Assembly (NCBI RefSeq): GCF_002929705.1 | Contig: NZ_PJIN01000002.1 | Coordinates: 62,001 to 126,000 of the forward strand | DNA: 64,000 nt | Reading direction: 5' to 3' | DNA from: Arthrobacter sp. N199823 | GTDB taxonomy: Bacteria > Actinomycetota > Actinomycetes > Actinomycetales > Micrococcaceae | Shown: one piece after another, positions 17,010 through 25,950 of the stretch | How positions within the stretch are numbered: position 1 is the stretch's first letter | Layout of the letters: every line of letters begins with the position of its first letter | Program-made: the position numbers and the translations under genes | Notes under the pieces: generated by a model | The model's database searches: none | Seen by the model: only the letters and a program-made list of their open reading frames with translations | Told to the model about the DNA's origin: nothing

Positions 17010-18038
17010 ATGGTGAACATTCTTGCTCTCATTGAACTCACCCACGCCGGTGATATTGCCCCCTCGGCACGCGGATTGCTGGGCGCTGCCGCATCACTCG
17101 GGACCCCTGTCGCCGTGGTGGCTGCCAATGCCAAGGTCGACGCCGTCACGTCCGCCCGGCTCGGACAGCTCGGTGCCGCTGTGGTGTACCAGGGCGTTGG
17201 CCCGGCAGCAGGAGCGGTGCTGACGGGCCCCGCCGTGGAAGCGCTGGAGGCCGGCGTTGCGGCGTACAAACCTGCCGCCGTTCTGGTGTCGAACTCCGTG
17301 GATGGCCGCGAAGTTGCCGCCCGGTTGTCTGTTCGGGTGGGCGGGGCGCTGCTGGTCGATGCCGTCTCCGTGCGTTTGGACCCTGCTGGTATGGAGAATG
17401 GCCGGATTGTGGCCGGCCACTCCATCTTTGGCGGCGCCTACGACGTGGAATCCACAGTTGAGGGTGGCCTGCCCATCATCACCATCCGTCAGGGTGCAAT
17501 AGACGGTGTTTCCAACGACAACGAAACGAGTGGCGCCGTCGAGCTGGTGACCACTGCTCTGACGGGTTCGGTTCCCGGCGCCACAGTCACCGCCGTCAAT
17601 GACGCCCCGGCCACCACCAGCCGCCCGGAACTGCGCACCGCCAAGACAGTGGTTTCCGGCGGCCGTGGGCTGGGCTCCAAGGAGAACTTCGTCTTGGTGG
17701 AACAGTTGGCAGACGCGCTCGGGGCGGCCATCGGCGCGTCCCGCGCCGCCGTGGATGCCGGTTATGTGGACCAGCACGCCCAAGTCGGGCAGACCGGCGT
17801 CAGCGTCTCCCCGCAGCTGTACATTGCGCTCGGGATCTCCGGCGCCATTCAGCACCGGGCCGGCATGCAGACAGCTAAAACCATCGTCGCCATCAACAAG
17901 GATGGCGATTCTCCCATCTTTGAGGTAGCCGACTTCGGGATCGTGGGCGATGTCTTCACTGTTGTACCGCAGCTCATGGAAGCGTTGGCGGCCCGTGCCG
18001 ACTCAACGCCGACTAAGCACCGCCGAAAAGATGTCTAA
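17010..18038 (+). CDS. etfA: Electron transfer flavoprotein alpha subunit (first copy)
   Basis: A 342-residue ETF alpha subunit that binds FAD. The C-terminal FAD domain carries [55 protein letters not shown] and [20 protein letters not shown], all family hallmarks. The N-terminal domain is the less conserved alpha/beta unit shared with EtfB. It is in one operon with etfB. The membrane cytochrome gene follows after 168 bp in the same direction. Confidence 0.94.
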   Translation: MVNILALIELTHAGDIAPSARGLLGAAASLGTPVAVVAANAKVDAVTSARLGQLGAAVVYQGVGPAAGAVLTGPAVEALEAGVAAYKPAAVLVSNSVDGREVAARLSVRVGGALLVDAVSVRLDPAGMENGRIVAGHSIFGGAYDVESTVEGGLPIITIRQGAIDGVSNDNETSGAVELVTTALTGSVPGATVTAVNDAPATTSRPELRTAKTVVSGGRGLGSKENFVLVEQLADALGAAIGASRAAVDAGYVDQHAQVGQTGVSVSPQLYIALGISGAIQHRAGMQTAKTIVAINKDGDSPIFEVADFGIVGDVFTVVPQLMEALAARADSTPTKHRRKDV

Positions 18039-18206
18039 GCGCCGCCACAACACCCGCACAATGGGCAGCGCCGTGGTGCGTGGCGGTCCATGACGGACAA
18101 TGAATGGAAACGCATCCAAAAATGCTACAAATAGTAACTGTTGCAAAGCGGTTCCGACACCGCCCGGCTGCTTCCCTGGGGAGCACGTGAAAGAGGATTC
18201 AAGACC

Positions 18207-19160
18207 ATGTCGACCCCTAAGAATAAGCAGGCCGCTGGCGTCTCCGAGCGTTGGAAAACGCTGGGCCTGTGGACAAAAATCGGCGTGTCCGGCGCTGGCC
18301 TGATCATCCTGTTGGCCATTGCGGTCTTGGCTGCGCGCTGGCTGACCGGTCTGGCCGCCGTCGAAAGTTTCATGGAAAGCTACCCGGGCCACTCTGAACT
18401 GCCAGCTAGCGCACCCGTTGGGCTCCCGGCCTGGCTGGGGTGGCAGCACTTCATCAACATGTTCTTGATCCTGCTGATCATCCGCTCCGGCTGGCAGGTG
18501 CGCACCACCAAACGCCCGGCCGCGCATTGGATCCGTAACAACAAGGGCCTCATCAAGACCCCCGGCAACCCCACCAAGATCAGCCTTGACCTCTGGTTCC
18601 ACCTGACCCTGGATGCCCTGTGGGTCCTGAACGGCGCCATCTTCATTGTGGTGCTCTTCGCCACGGGCCAATGGATGCGGATTGTGCCCACCAGCTGGGA
18701 CGTGTTCCCCAACGCCATCTCGGCCGGCCTGCAGTACCTATCCCTGAACTGGCCCACCGACAATGGTTGGGTGAACTACAACGGCCTGCAACTGCTGACC
18801 TACTTCATCACCGTCTTCATCGCCGCACCTCTGGCCATCGCCACCGGCCTGCGCATGTCCGGCGCCTGGCCCAAAAACGCCACCGCGCTGAACAAGATCT
18901 ACCCCATCACGGCAGCCCGGGCCATCCATTTCCCGGTCATGCTGTACTTCGTGGTCTTCATCGTCATTCATGTGACGCTGGTGCTGGCCACCGGTGCCCT
19001 GCGCAACCTCAACCACATGTACACCTCCAGCGACGTGGTCAACTGGTGGGGCTTTGGCATCTTTGCGGCCTCCCTGGTGGTCATGGCCGCCGCCTGGTTC
19101 CTGGCCCAGCCGCTCTTCCTGCGCCCCGTAGCATCCCTGATGGGCAAGGTCACCAAATAA
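18207..19160 (+). CDS. Membrane cytochrome b (Ni/Fe-hydrogenase cytochrome b / b561-like)
   Basis: A 317-residue membrane protein with about five helices (residues 25-48, 80-96, 130-153, 192-214, 238-262, perhaps a sixth at 281-303). Four histidines lie in or at helices: H81, H132, H241 and H255. That is the pattern of diheme b-type cytochromes such as hydrogenase cytochrome b or b561. The start at 18207 has GAGGA 9 nt upstream. The gene follows etfBA and precedes an acyl-CoA dehydrogenase operon, so it may pass electrons from a flavoprotein to quinone. The heme count and partner are inferred. Confidence 0.75.
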   Translation: MSTPKNKQAAGVSERWKTLGLWTKIGVSGAGLIILLAIAVLAARWLTGLAAVESFMESYPGHSELPASAPVGLPAWLGWQHFINMFLILLIIRSGWQVRTTKRPAAHWIRNNKGLIKTPGNPTKISLDLWFHLTLDALWVLNGAIFIVVLFATGQWMRIVPTSWDVFPNAISAGLQYLSLNWPTDNGWVNYNGLQLLTYFITVFIAAPLAIATGLRMSGAWPKNATALNKIYPITAARAIHFPVMLYFVVFIVIHVTLVLATGALRNLNHMYTSSDVVNWWGFGIFAASLVVMAAAWFLAQPLFLRPVASLMGKVTK

Positions 19161-19168
19161 AGTTCGAC

Positions 19169-19196
19169 GGCGGACCCCTCACCTCAGGTGTCCGCC
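19169..19196 (+). terminator. Hairpin between the cytochrome b gene and the valine operon
   Basis: GGCGGACCCCT (19169-19179) pairs with AGGTGTCCGCC (19186-19196) with one mismatch and a 6-nt loop, 9 bp after the cytochrome stop. There is no T-run, so termination may be partial. Confidence 0.4.
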
Positions 19197-19271
19197 ACCC
19201 CGACGGCCCCACATCCTAGGGACCGCCACTCACCACCCATACCGCAATGACGCGGTAGAAGGAGGCATCCC

Positions 19272-20408
19272 GTGAACGAGCAGACTGCCGAACAGCTAGC
19301 AATGGTGGAGATGGTGCGCGATTTCGCGGCCACTGCCATGGCACCCCATACGGCCGCGTGGGACGAGGAAAAACACTTCCCCGTCGATGTATTGGCGCAG
19401 GCCGGTTCCCTCGGGATGGGTGGTATCTACGTGGGGGAGGAGTATGGCGGATCCGGGCTGAGCCGGGTCGATGCCTTGTTGATCTTTGAAGAGCTGGCCG
19501 CCGTGGACCCCACCATCGCCGCCTACATCTCCATCCACAACATGGTGGCCTGGATGATTGACGCCTTCGGCAACCAAGAACAGCGTGCAGCCTGGTTGCC
19601 GGGCATCACAGCCATGACCGAGCTGAGCAGCTACTGCCTCTCCGAGCCCGGCGTGGGATCGGACGCAGCCGCCATCACCACTCGGGCCGTCCGCGATGGC
19701 GACCATTACGTCATCAACGGAACCAAACAATTCATCTCCGGAGCAGGATCCTCCGCTTGGTATTTGGTGATGGTCCGGACGGCTGACAAAGGCGCAAGGG
19801 GGATCACCGCCGTCGTGGTTCCGGCAGAGGCCCAAGGCCTCAGCTTCGGTGCCAATGAGAAGAAAATGGGCTGGCGGGCCCAACCCACCCGCCAAGTGGT
19901 TTTCCAGGATGTGCGCATCCCCGTCGGGAACCGGCTCGGCGAAGAGGGCGACGGTTTCGGGATCGCCATGAAGGGCCTCAACGGCGGGCGTGTGAACATT
20001 GGTGCTTGTTCGCTGGGCGGCGGACGGGCCGCGTTGGAGAAGTCAATCGCGTATCTAAAAGAGCGCCAAGCATTCGGTGGCCCGCTTATTGAAAAGCAGC
20101 ACCTGCTTTTTGAAATTGCCCAGATGGCCACGGATCTGGAACTCTCGCGGACCATGCTGATACGCGCCGCACAAGCCCTCGATTCCGGCGCTCCTGACAC
20201 CGTGAAACTGTGTGCCATGGCCAAACTTGTGGCTACGGACGCCGGATTCCAGGTGGCCAACCAGGCCCTGCAGCTGCACGGTGGTTACGGCTATCTGAGC
20301 GAATATGGGCTGGAAAAACTGGTCCGCGACCTGCGGGTACATCAGATCCTTGAAGGCAGCAATGAAATCATGCGCTTGATCATTGGCCGTCTGGCCGTGG
20401 AGCGCTAA
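19272..20408 (+). CDS. Acyl-CoA dehydrogenase, probable isobutyryl-CoA dehydrogenase
   Basis: A 378-residue flavin enzyme. Motifs include YCLSEPGVGSDA (substrate/FAD loop), FISGAGSSAWYLVMVRT, RQAFGGPLIEKQ, LQLHGGYGYLSEYGLEKLVRD, and the catalytic glutamate in QILEGSNEIMR. The GTG start follows AAGGAGG. The three downstream genes encode the later steps of valine breakdown, so isobutyryl-CoA to methacrylyl-CoA is the likely reaction (inferred from the operon). Electrons would go to the ETF encoded just upstream. Confidence 0.88.
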   Translation: MNEQTAEQLAMVEMVRDFAATAMAPHTAAWDEEKHFPVDVLAQAGSLGMGGIYVGEEYGGSGLSRVDALLIFEELAAVDPTIAAYISIHNMVAWMIDAFGNQEQRAAWLPGITAMTELSSYCLSEPGVGSDAAAITTRAVRDGDHYVINGTKQFISGAGSSAWYLVMVRTADKGARGITAVVVPAEAQGLSFGANEKKMGWRAQPTRQVVFQDVRIPVGNRLGEEGDGFGIAMKGLNGGRVNIGACSLGGGRAALEKSIAYLKERQAFGGPLIEKQHLLFEIAQMATDLELSRTMLIRAAQALDSGAPDTVKLCAMAKLVATDAGFQVANQALQLHGGYGYLSEYGLEKLVRDLRVHQILEGSNEIMRLIIGRLAVER

Positions 20409-20426
20409 GACATGGAGGATGGAGCT

Positions 20427-21536
20427 ATGGAAAACAACGATGTTCTCGTGGAGCGCACCGGCCAGCTGGGGCACCTGGTCCTGAACCGGCCGGTGGCCAT
20501 CAACGCACTCAACCACGGCATGGTCCGCACCATTGCCGCTGCGCTGGATGAGTGGGAAGCGGATCCCGGCGTCGCAACAGTTCTCATCTCCGGCGCCGGT
20601 GAGCGGGGCCTGTGTGCGGGCGGAGACATCGTCACCATCTACCACGATGCCCGCAGCGGAGGTTCCGAAAGCGAGACGTTCTGGCGCGATGAGTACCATC
20701 TCAATGCCCGGATTGCCCGCTATTCCAAACCCATTGTCACGCTCATGGACGGAGTGGTTCTGGGCGGCGGTGTGGGAATTTCCGCGCACGCCTCGCACCG
20801 GATTGTGAGCGAACGCTCCCGGATCGGCATGCCGGAAACAGGGATCGGATTCGTCCCGGACGTGGGCGGCACTTGGCTGCTTGCACACGCTCCCGGGGAG
20901 TTGGGCCTCCACGCGGCCCTGACAGGCACCATGGTCAGCGGGGCTGATGCGATTCTCATGGGCCTGGCCAGCCACTTCGTCGACTCCGCCATCCTGCCCA
21001 CGCTGATAGCCGAGCTTGCCGAGCGGGGGGCGAGTGCCGTCGTCGGACGTTATGGGCAGGTTCCGCCGGAATCCGCATTGGCCCGGGAGCGCTGGTGGAT
21101 CGATGAGGCCTATGCCCCGGACGACGCCGGGACCATCCTTGAGCGATTGGCCTCCATGGGCCACCCCGCGGCTTCGGCGGCTGCGGAGACTATCGCCGCC
21201 AAGTCGCCCACGGCCGTAAGCGTGACCTTGGCCGCGCTACGGCGGGCGCGGCTGGCGGGCTCGCTGGAGGAGGCGCTGAACCAAGAATTCCGGGTCTCGC
21301 TGCGGGCGCTGCGCTGGCCGGATTTTGCCGAAGGGATCCGGGCTCAGCTGGTGGATAAGGACAGGAACCCCGCATGGTCACCGGTGGCACTGGCTGATGT
21401 TGATGCGGGCGTGGTGGCAGGTGCCTTTGCTGATGTGGGGGCGCTGGAGTTGGGACTGAGCGCACCTGACGCGACGGCAACTGACGAGAGCGTACCAAGC
21501 AACACGGCACCGCAAACAACTGCGAAGGGGAGCTGA
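20427..21536 (+). CDS. 3-hydroxyisobutyryl-CoA hydrolase
   Basis: A 369-residue crotonase-fold hydrolase. The HIBCH pattern is clear: GERGLCAGGDI, DGVVLGGGVGI, MPETGIGFVPDVGGTWLL, and the extra C-terminal region FAEGIRAQLVDKDRNPAWSP. It releases 3-hydroxyisobutyrate from its CoA ester in valine catabolism. The ATG at 20427 has GGAGG 8 nt upstream; the ATG at 20412 would start within that site. A low-complexity tail rich in Thr, Ala and Asp (about the last 20 residues) follows the domain. Confidence 0.9.
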   Translation: MENNDVLVERTGQLGHLVLNRPVAINALNHGMVRTIAAALDEWEADPGVATVLISGAGERGLCAGGDIVTIYHDARSGGSESETFWRDEYHLNARIARYSKPIVTLMDGVVLGGGVGISAHASHRIVSERSRIGMPETGIGFVPDVGGTWLLAHAPGELGLHAALTGTMVSGADAILMGLASHFVDSAILPTLIAELAERGASAVVGRYGQVPPESALARERWWIDEAYAPDDAGTILERLASMGHPAASAAAETIAAKSPTAVSVTLAALRRARLAGSLEEALNQEFRVSLRALRWPDFAEGIRAQLVDKDRNPAWSPVALADVDAGVVAGAFADVGALELGLSAPDATATDESVPSNTAPQTTAKGS

Positions 21537-21538
21537 CC

Positions 21539-22507
21539 ATGAAATACGAAAATTCGGACCGGCAGGATGCCCAAGAGAGCTCCAATGACTTCATGGGGAT
21601 TGCCTTCATTGGGCTGGGTCACATGGGCGGACCCATGGCGGCGAACCTGGTGTCCGCCGGATACTCCGTGACAGGGTTCGATGTGGTGCCGGCTGCGCTG
21701 GAGGCTGCGGCTGCGGCCGGGGTGGTGGTGGCCGAATCCTCGGCCGCTGCGGCGCTTGGTGCCGATGTCATCATCACGATGCTGCCCGCCGGCAAACATG
21801 TCTTTGCCGCGTTTGAGGGCGACGGGCCCGGCGGCGGACTGCTGGCCGCCGCCAAGCCCGGGGCTCTGTTCTTGGAATGCTCCACCATCTCTGTGGAGGA
21901 TGCCCGCACGGCTCACGAGATGGTTGTTTCAGGTGGTCACCGCGGTCTGGATGCTCCCGTATCCGGCGGCGTCGTGGGGGCCGAAGGAGGCACCTTGACG
22001 TTCATGGTGGGCGGCTCCGAGGAAGACTTTGCCGCGGCGGCTCCCCTCTTTGAGGTCATGGGGCGGCGGATCGTGCACTGCGGCGGGCCAGGCTCCGGAC
22101 AGGCAGCCAAGGTCTGCAACAACATGATCCTGGGCGTGTCCATGATTGCCGTCAGCGAGGCCTTTGTCCTCGGTGAAAAGCTGGGACTGACGCATCAGGC
22201 GCTGTACGACGTGGCCGCCAACGCCTCCGGCCAGTGCTGGGCGCTGACCACCAACTGTCCGGTTCCTGGCCCGGTACCCACCAGCCCGGCCAACCGCGAT
22301 TACGTTCCCGGATTTGCCGGAGCACTGATGGCCAAGGACCTGGGACTGGCGGTGGAAGCGCTCAATGCCACCGGGGTGGATGCCGTGTTGGGCCGATCCG
22401 CCGAGGAAATTTTCCGTGAGTTTGCCCTGGATGGGGGCGCTGGCACCGATTTTTCCGGCATCATCAACAGCATCAGGGCAGCCTCGGACCACCCTGAAAC
22501 CGACTAG
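21539..22507 (+). CDS. mmsB: 3-hydroxyisobutyrate dehydrogenase
   Basis: A 322-residue NAD-dependent dehydrogenase oxidising 3-hydroxyisobutyrate to methylmalonate semialdehyde. It has the Rossmann motif FIGLGHMGGPMAANL, the substrate motif DAPVSGGVVGAEGGTLTFM, and the catalytic lysine in GSGQAAKVCNNM. The ATG is 2 nt after the previous stop with GGGGAGC upstream. It carries an 18-residue charged N-terminal extension before MGIAF. The next enzyme of the pathway (methylmalonate-semialdehyde dehydrogenase, mmsA) is not in the window. Confidence 0.92.
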   Translation: MKYENSDRQDAQESSNDFMGIAFIGLGHMGGPMAANLVSAGYSVTGFDVVPAALEAAAAAGVVVAESSAAAALGADVIITMLPAGKHVFAAFEGDGPGGGLLAAAKPGALFLECSTISVEDARTAHEMVVSGGHRGLDAPVSGGVVGAEGGTLTFMVGGSEEDFAAAAPLFEVMGRRIVHCGGPGSGQAAKVCNNMILGVSMIAVSEAFVLGEKLGLTHQALYDVAANASGQCWALTTNCPVPGPVPTSPANRDYVPGFAGALMAKDLGLAVEALNATGVDAVLGRSAEEIFREFALDGGAGTDFSGIINSIRAASDHPETD

Positions 22508-22546
22508 ATCACTTCACCGACCTTGAACCGAACGGAACTTGTTCTT

Positions 22547-23323
22547 ATGACGCAGCCTTCCCTCATCCTGACCGAACAACGCGGCCGAGTGGGTCTTATT
22601 ACGCTCAATCGGCCCGAGGCCTTGAATGCCTTGAATGATGCCATGGGGCGGGAAATCCTCACCGCGGCGCAGGCCTTTGACGCCGATCTTGGGGTCGGAG
22701 CCATCGTCATTACCGGTTCCTCACGGGCCTTCGCCGCCGGGGCAGATATCAAGGAGATGGCGGAGAAGTCCTCAGTGGAGATGTACCTGAGCAACTGGTT
22801 CTCGGCCTGGGATGAGCTGGCCCGGGTTCGCACTCCCATCATTGCCGCCGTGGCGGGCCACGCGTTGGGCGGTGGATGCGAGTTGGCCATGATTGCCGAT
22901 TTCATCATTGCCGCCGACAATGCCAAGTTTGGGCAGCCTGAAATCAAGCTCGGCGTCATCCCGGGCATGGGTGGATCGCAGCGACTGACCCGGGCCATTG
23001 GCAAGGCAAAGGCCATGGAAATGATTTTGACGGGCCGGGTCATGGGCGCCGTGGAAGCAGAGCAGGCCGGACTCGTGGCGCGGGTTGTGTCAGTGGATTC
23101 ACTCTTGGAGGAGGCCTTGGCTACGGCCCAGACCATCGCATCCATGTCCAAGCCCGTGGCCATGATTGCCAAAGAGGCTGTCAACGCAGCCTTCGAAACC
23201 ACCTTGGCCGAGGGAGTCCGTATGGAACGGCGCTCCATTTTCGCCTGTTTCGCCACTCAGGACCAAAAAGAGGGCATGGCAGCCTTCACGGAAAAGCGCG
23301 CGGCCAACTTCGAACACCGCTAA
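22547..23323 (+). CDS. Enoyl-CoA hydratase
   Basis: A 258-residue crotonase with both catalytic glutamates ([28 protein letters not shown]). It is a classical short-chain hydratase and in this operon would hydrate methacrylyl-CoA to 3-hydroxyisobutyryl-CoA (inferred). The ATG at 22547 is 39 bp after mmsB with a weak ribosome site (GGAAC). The gene closes the valine operon; a long inverted repeat follows at 23352-23419. Confidence 0.92.
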   Translation: MTQPSLILTEQRGRVGLITLNRPEALNALNDAMGREILTAAQAFDADLGVGAIVITGSSRAFAAGADIKEMAEKSSVEMYLSNWFSAWDELARVRTPIIAAVAGHALGGGCELAMIADFIIAADNAKFGQPEIKLGVIPGMGGSQRLTRAIGKAKAMEMILTGRVMGAVEAEQAGLVARVVSVDSLLEEALATAQTIASMSKPVAMIAKEAVNAAFETTLAEGVRMERRSIFACFATQDQKEGMAAFTEKRAANFEHR

Positions 23324-23351
23324 AAGTGGTTCTGCTCACTTCTGGCTGGCT

Positions 23352-23419
23352 CGAGTGTTCAGATAATGTACGGTTTGAGGCCATTTTCGGGGCCAAACGT
23401 ACATTATCTGAACACTCGG
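23352..23419. repeat. Long inverted repeat (about 29-bp arms)
   Basis: The left arm starting at 23352 and the right arm (391-419) are complementary. A perfect 21-bp core (CGAGTGTTCAGATAATGTAC plus G) extends through TTTG and GGCC past two single-base bulges. The loop is only about 8 nt. There is no T-run, and the inner core is AT-richer than the surroundings. It could be an mRNA 3'-end hairpin, a protein-binding palindrome or a small mobile relic. Confidence 0.85.
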
Positions 23420-23450
23420 CCAAGAATTTTGCCCCGAGGAGCCTCTCGAG

Positions 23451-23479
23451 TTGGTGATTCGCCGAAAGGCATGTACTGT
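23451..23479 (+). promoter_or_regulatory. Promoter of the initiator tRNA gene
   Basis: TTGGTG (23451-23456), a 17-nt spacer and TACTGT (23474-23479) lie 11 nt before the tRNA. Confidence 0.55.
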
Positions 23480-23490
23480 TGAGGACGCAA

Positions 23491-23564
<74 letters not shown>

Positions 23565-23576
23565 CTATGATGAGGA

Positions 23577-23608
23577 AAACCCTCGGCCAGACGGCCGGGG
23601 GTTTTTCG
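23577..23608. terminator. Bidirectional intrinsic terminator (tRNA and alpha/beta hydrolase gene)
   Basis: AACCCTCGGCC pairs with GGCCGGGGGTT around AGAC, followed by TTTTTCG on plus; on minus the hairpin ends GGGTTTTCC. It serves the tRNA from one side and the hydrolase gene from the other. Confidence 0.8.
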
Positions 23609-23624
23609 TTTCCCCGACAAAATT

Positions 23625-24575
23625 CTATTCCTGGTGCTCGCTTACTGAGGTCATGAATTGGGTGAAATGCTCGGCGATTTCCTTGGATTTTGTGTGATGC
23701 AAATAATGAGTGGCATCCAACTGCACCAATTCCCCGATATTCACACTGGCCACTTGTTCCTCATGCAATGCCAGCCAACCCTCGACGTCGGTGTTGTTGT
23801 TTTGGACAAACTCAAGGACGGGAAGATCGCGCGGGAACGACTGTGCACGGCCGGCCATGAAATTGCTGGTGAAGTGCTCCATTTCATTTGAATACGTGAC
23901 GGACATGGAGTTTTTCAAGGACAGCAGCTTCATTTGCTCCTTTGTGTCATCGTCATAGGGCAATCCGGCATAGGGGTCGCCGGCCAGAGCCGCCGCTACC
24001 CGGGTCAGCCCAAGCTTTTTGGCGGCCGTCATTGCGGCGATGGGGAGTGCTTCATCCATGCCTGGCTGGGTCGGGACGCTGCTGTCGATACCGACGAACG
24101 ATGTTAGTTCCCCTCGATATCTGTTGGCGTAGTCAAGCGCATAGATGCCTGCGATCGAATGGCCCATCAGGGCATAGCGACTAATGTTCAGCTTTGACAA
24201 GGCCGTGTGAATTTCCGTGGTGATATTCTGCGTTGTTCTGGGCTTGTCCGTGGTGTCGCTGAGCCCATATCCGAAGGGTTCAACCACCACTACCCTGTAA
24301 TGCGGTGCCAGTTCAGCGATGAGGGGTGTGAAATCGAGAGCGGGGGCAGCGGTTCCGAACCCTGGTAGCAGCACCACAGTTTCGGCGCCATCTCCCTGAA
24401 TCAGGACATTCATGTTTTTGTCATCTACGGAAACCCGCTGGCCATAGCTTTTGATCTTGCTGGCTTCGGACCTACTTGCGCTGGCATTGACGATAGTAGT
24501 TGTCGCCAGAGTGGCAATGACCACGGCCACAAAAGTGGCGATCACCTTGACCGCAATTTTTAGAAACTTTCTCAT
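23625..24575 (-). CDS. Alpha/beta hydrolase with N-terminal membrane anchor
   Basis: A 316-residue protein. Residues about 5-28 form an uncleaved signal anchor, so the catalytic domain is outside the membrane. The nucleophile elbow is GHSIAG, the oxyanion region is LLPGFGTAAP, and the catalytic histidine is probably in DATHYLHH near the end. VEPFGYGLSD is typical of the fold. The gene and its upstream region are visibly more AT-rich than their neighbours, hinting at transfer. The start at 24575 (MRKFLK) is chosen over 24605 because the signal anchor starts there. A Zur-like box lies upstream. The substrate is unknown. Confidence 0.8.
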   Translation of the reverse strand: MRKFLKIAVKVIATFVAVVIATLATTTIVNASASRSEASKIKSYGQRVSVDDKNMNVLIQGDGAETVVLLPGFGTAAPALDFTPLIAELAPHYRVVVVEPFGYGLSDTTDKPRTTQNITTEIHTALSKLNISRYALMGHSIAGIYALDYANRYRGELTSFVGIDSSVPTQPGMDEALPIAAMTAAKKLGLTRVAAALAGDPYAGLPYDDDTKEQMKLLSLKNSMSVTYSNEMEHFTSNFMAGRAQSFPRDLPVLEFVQNNNTDVEGWLALHEEQVASVNIGELVQLDATHYLHHTKSKEIAEHFTQFMTSVSEHQE

Positions 24576-24828
24576 TCTTATCCATCTGTAGATTCGTTGT
24601 GGCATCGGCCACCGCGTACAGAATTTTTACGAGAATCATTTTCAATTGACATGAAGTATGAACGCTGCGCATCAATGTGAATTGAATATCGAAACTATTC
24701 CAATAATATTTACGCACAGATGAACTTCTTAGTGCCAGCTCGAACGGGTAAATCATCATATGGGACGAGTGAATTTAAGTTTCAGTCGTCCTAAAGGGGT
24801 ATCTTTTTGGCGCAGGAGCTGCGGACTC
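24576..24828. promoter_or_regulatory. AT-rich intergenic region with a Zur/Fur-like box
   Basis: About 250 bp without a gene and markedly AT-rich. On the minus strand, TGAAAATGATTCTCG (24630-24644) lies 55 bp before the hydrolase start and resembles the actinobacterial Zur box TGAAAATGATTTTCA (two mismatches). TTGAAA overlaps it as a possible -35. No other feature is recognised here. Confidence 0.45.
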
Positions 24829-25950
24829 TTAGGCCGGGTACAGCACCACTTCGGCGGCCTTGACCACGAAGAACACCTCGGTTCCCGGCTCCAGACCCAA
24901 TTCCGCGATGGCGGCGGGGGAGACATCCGCAGCAAGTCCTGACGCCCGGACCCGGATATGGCCGCCGTGAGGCTCGAGCTCGGTGACTCGCACCTGGAAA
25001 CAGTTGCGTGGGCTTCCTGCCGGTGGCGATAAGAACACGGATACGGACGACGGCGCGAACGCGGCCATGCCTTCCGGCCCACCCTCGGCCAGTGGTTCTG
25101 GGGCAGCATGAGGTGCTTGTGCGCCGGGTCCTCCGGCGGGGCGCCCTGCCACTTTGACGCCGTCGGGCATTAAGAGAGTGGATCCGGACAGGGAACCCGA
25201 AAGAACATTGAGCCCAGCCAAGGAGGCCGCGAAGGCGCTTCGCGGGTGGGTCAACACCGCGGCGGTGGGGCCTGCTTCCACGATCCGGCCGTGCTCCATG
25301 ACAATGATCCTGTCCGCGAGCATGAGTGCGTCGAGGACGTCGTGGGTGACGATGATGGCGCGCCGGCCTGCCAAAACCCGTTTGAGCAGGCTGCGCAGAA
25401 ACGGCGTGGTGTTGACATCCAGGGCAGCCATGGGCTCATCGAGCAGGAGCAGTTCCGGATCGGTGGCCAGTGCGCGGGCCAGTGCCACACGTTGCGCCTG
25501 TCCGCCCGAGAGCTGCGCGGGTTTCCGTTGTGCGAGATCGCCGGCGTCCACCTCCCGCAGCCACTGCCATGCCGTTGTCGCGGCCGCAGCTTTCGTGGCG
25601 CCTGCGCTGCGCGGCCCGAACGCCACATTGTCCAAGACGCTCAGGTGCGGAAACAGCAGGGGTTCCTGGGCCAGCGTGCCAATGCCGCGTTGATGTGGCG
25701 GCAGCCAAGCGCTGCCAGTATCGCCGGTGCCGGAAGTTCGCGCAGAACTGCCAGTACCCAAGCGGAACAGGGGCCTCCCACCCAAGGTGGCGTGACCGGC
25801 GTCGGGCTTCACCAGTCCGGACAGGGCCTGCAGCACAGAAGACTTCCCAGCGCCGTTGGCTCCCATGAGCGCGACGGTTTCGGTGGAGCCAACACTCAAG
25901 GCGAGCTCCAGGTGACGGGCGCCGATGGTCATAGTCAGCTCCAGCGTCAT
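24829..25950 (-). CDS. modC: Molybdate ABC transporter ATP-binding protein
   Basis: A 373-residue ABC ATPase. Walker A is GANGAGKSS, the signature is [15 protein letters not shown], Walker B is [12 protein letters not shown], and the H-loop is IIVTHD. The C-terminal about 65 residues ([19 protein letters not shown] to the end) form a TOBE domain that senses oxyanion, and a Pro/Ala/Gly-rich linker (about 260-305) precedes it. The start overlaps the modB stop in ATGA. It powers high-affinity molybdate uptake with ModA and ModB. Confidence 0.92.
   Translation of the reverse strand: MTLELTMTIGARHLELALSVGSTETVALMGANGAGKSSVLQALSGLVKPDAGHATLGGRPLFRLGTGSSARTSGTGDTGSAWLPPHQRGIGTLAQEPLLFPHLSVLDNVAFGPRSAGATKAAAATTAWQWLREVDAGDLAQRKPAQLSGGQAQRVALARALATDPELLLLDEPMAALDVNTTPFLRSLLKRVLAGRRAIIVTHDVLDALMLADRIIVMEHGRIVEAGPTAAVLTHPRSAFAASLAGLNVLSGSLSGSTLLMPDGVKVAGRPAGGPGAQAPHAAPEPLAEGGPEGMAAFAPSSVSVFLSPPAGSPRNCFQVRVTELEPHGGHIRVRASGLAADVSPAAIAELGLEPGTEVFFVVKAAEVVLYPA

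Noticed and set aside
24661-24680. Another 32-bp family unit (AACGCTGCGCATCA)
   Set aside because: The match is only 14 bases with an insertion, is single, and has no 32-bp neighbour.
24600-24828. Riboswitch in the AT-rich gap before the hydrolase
   Set aside because: No conserved stem set was seen; the region is simply AT-rich with a palindromic box.
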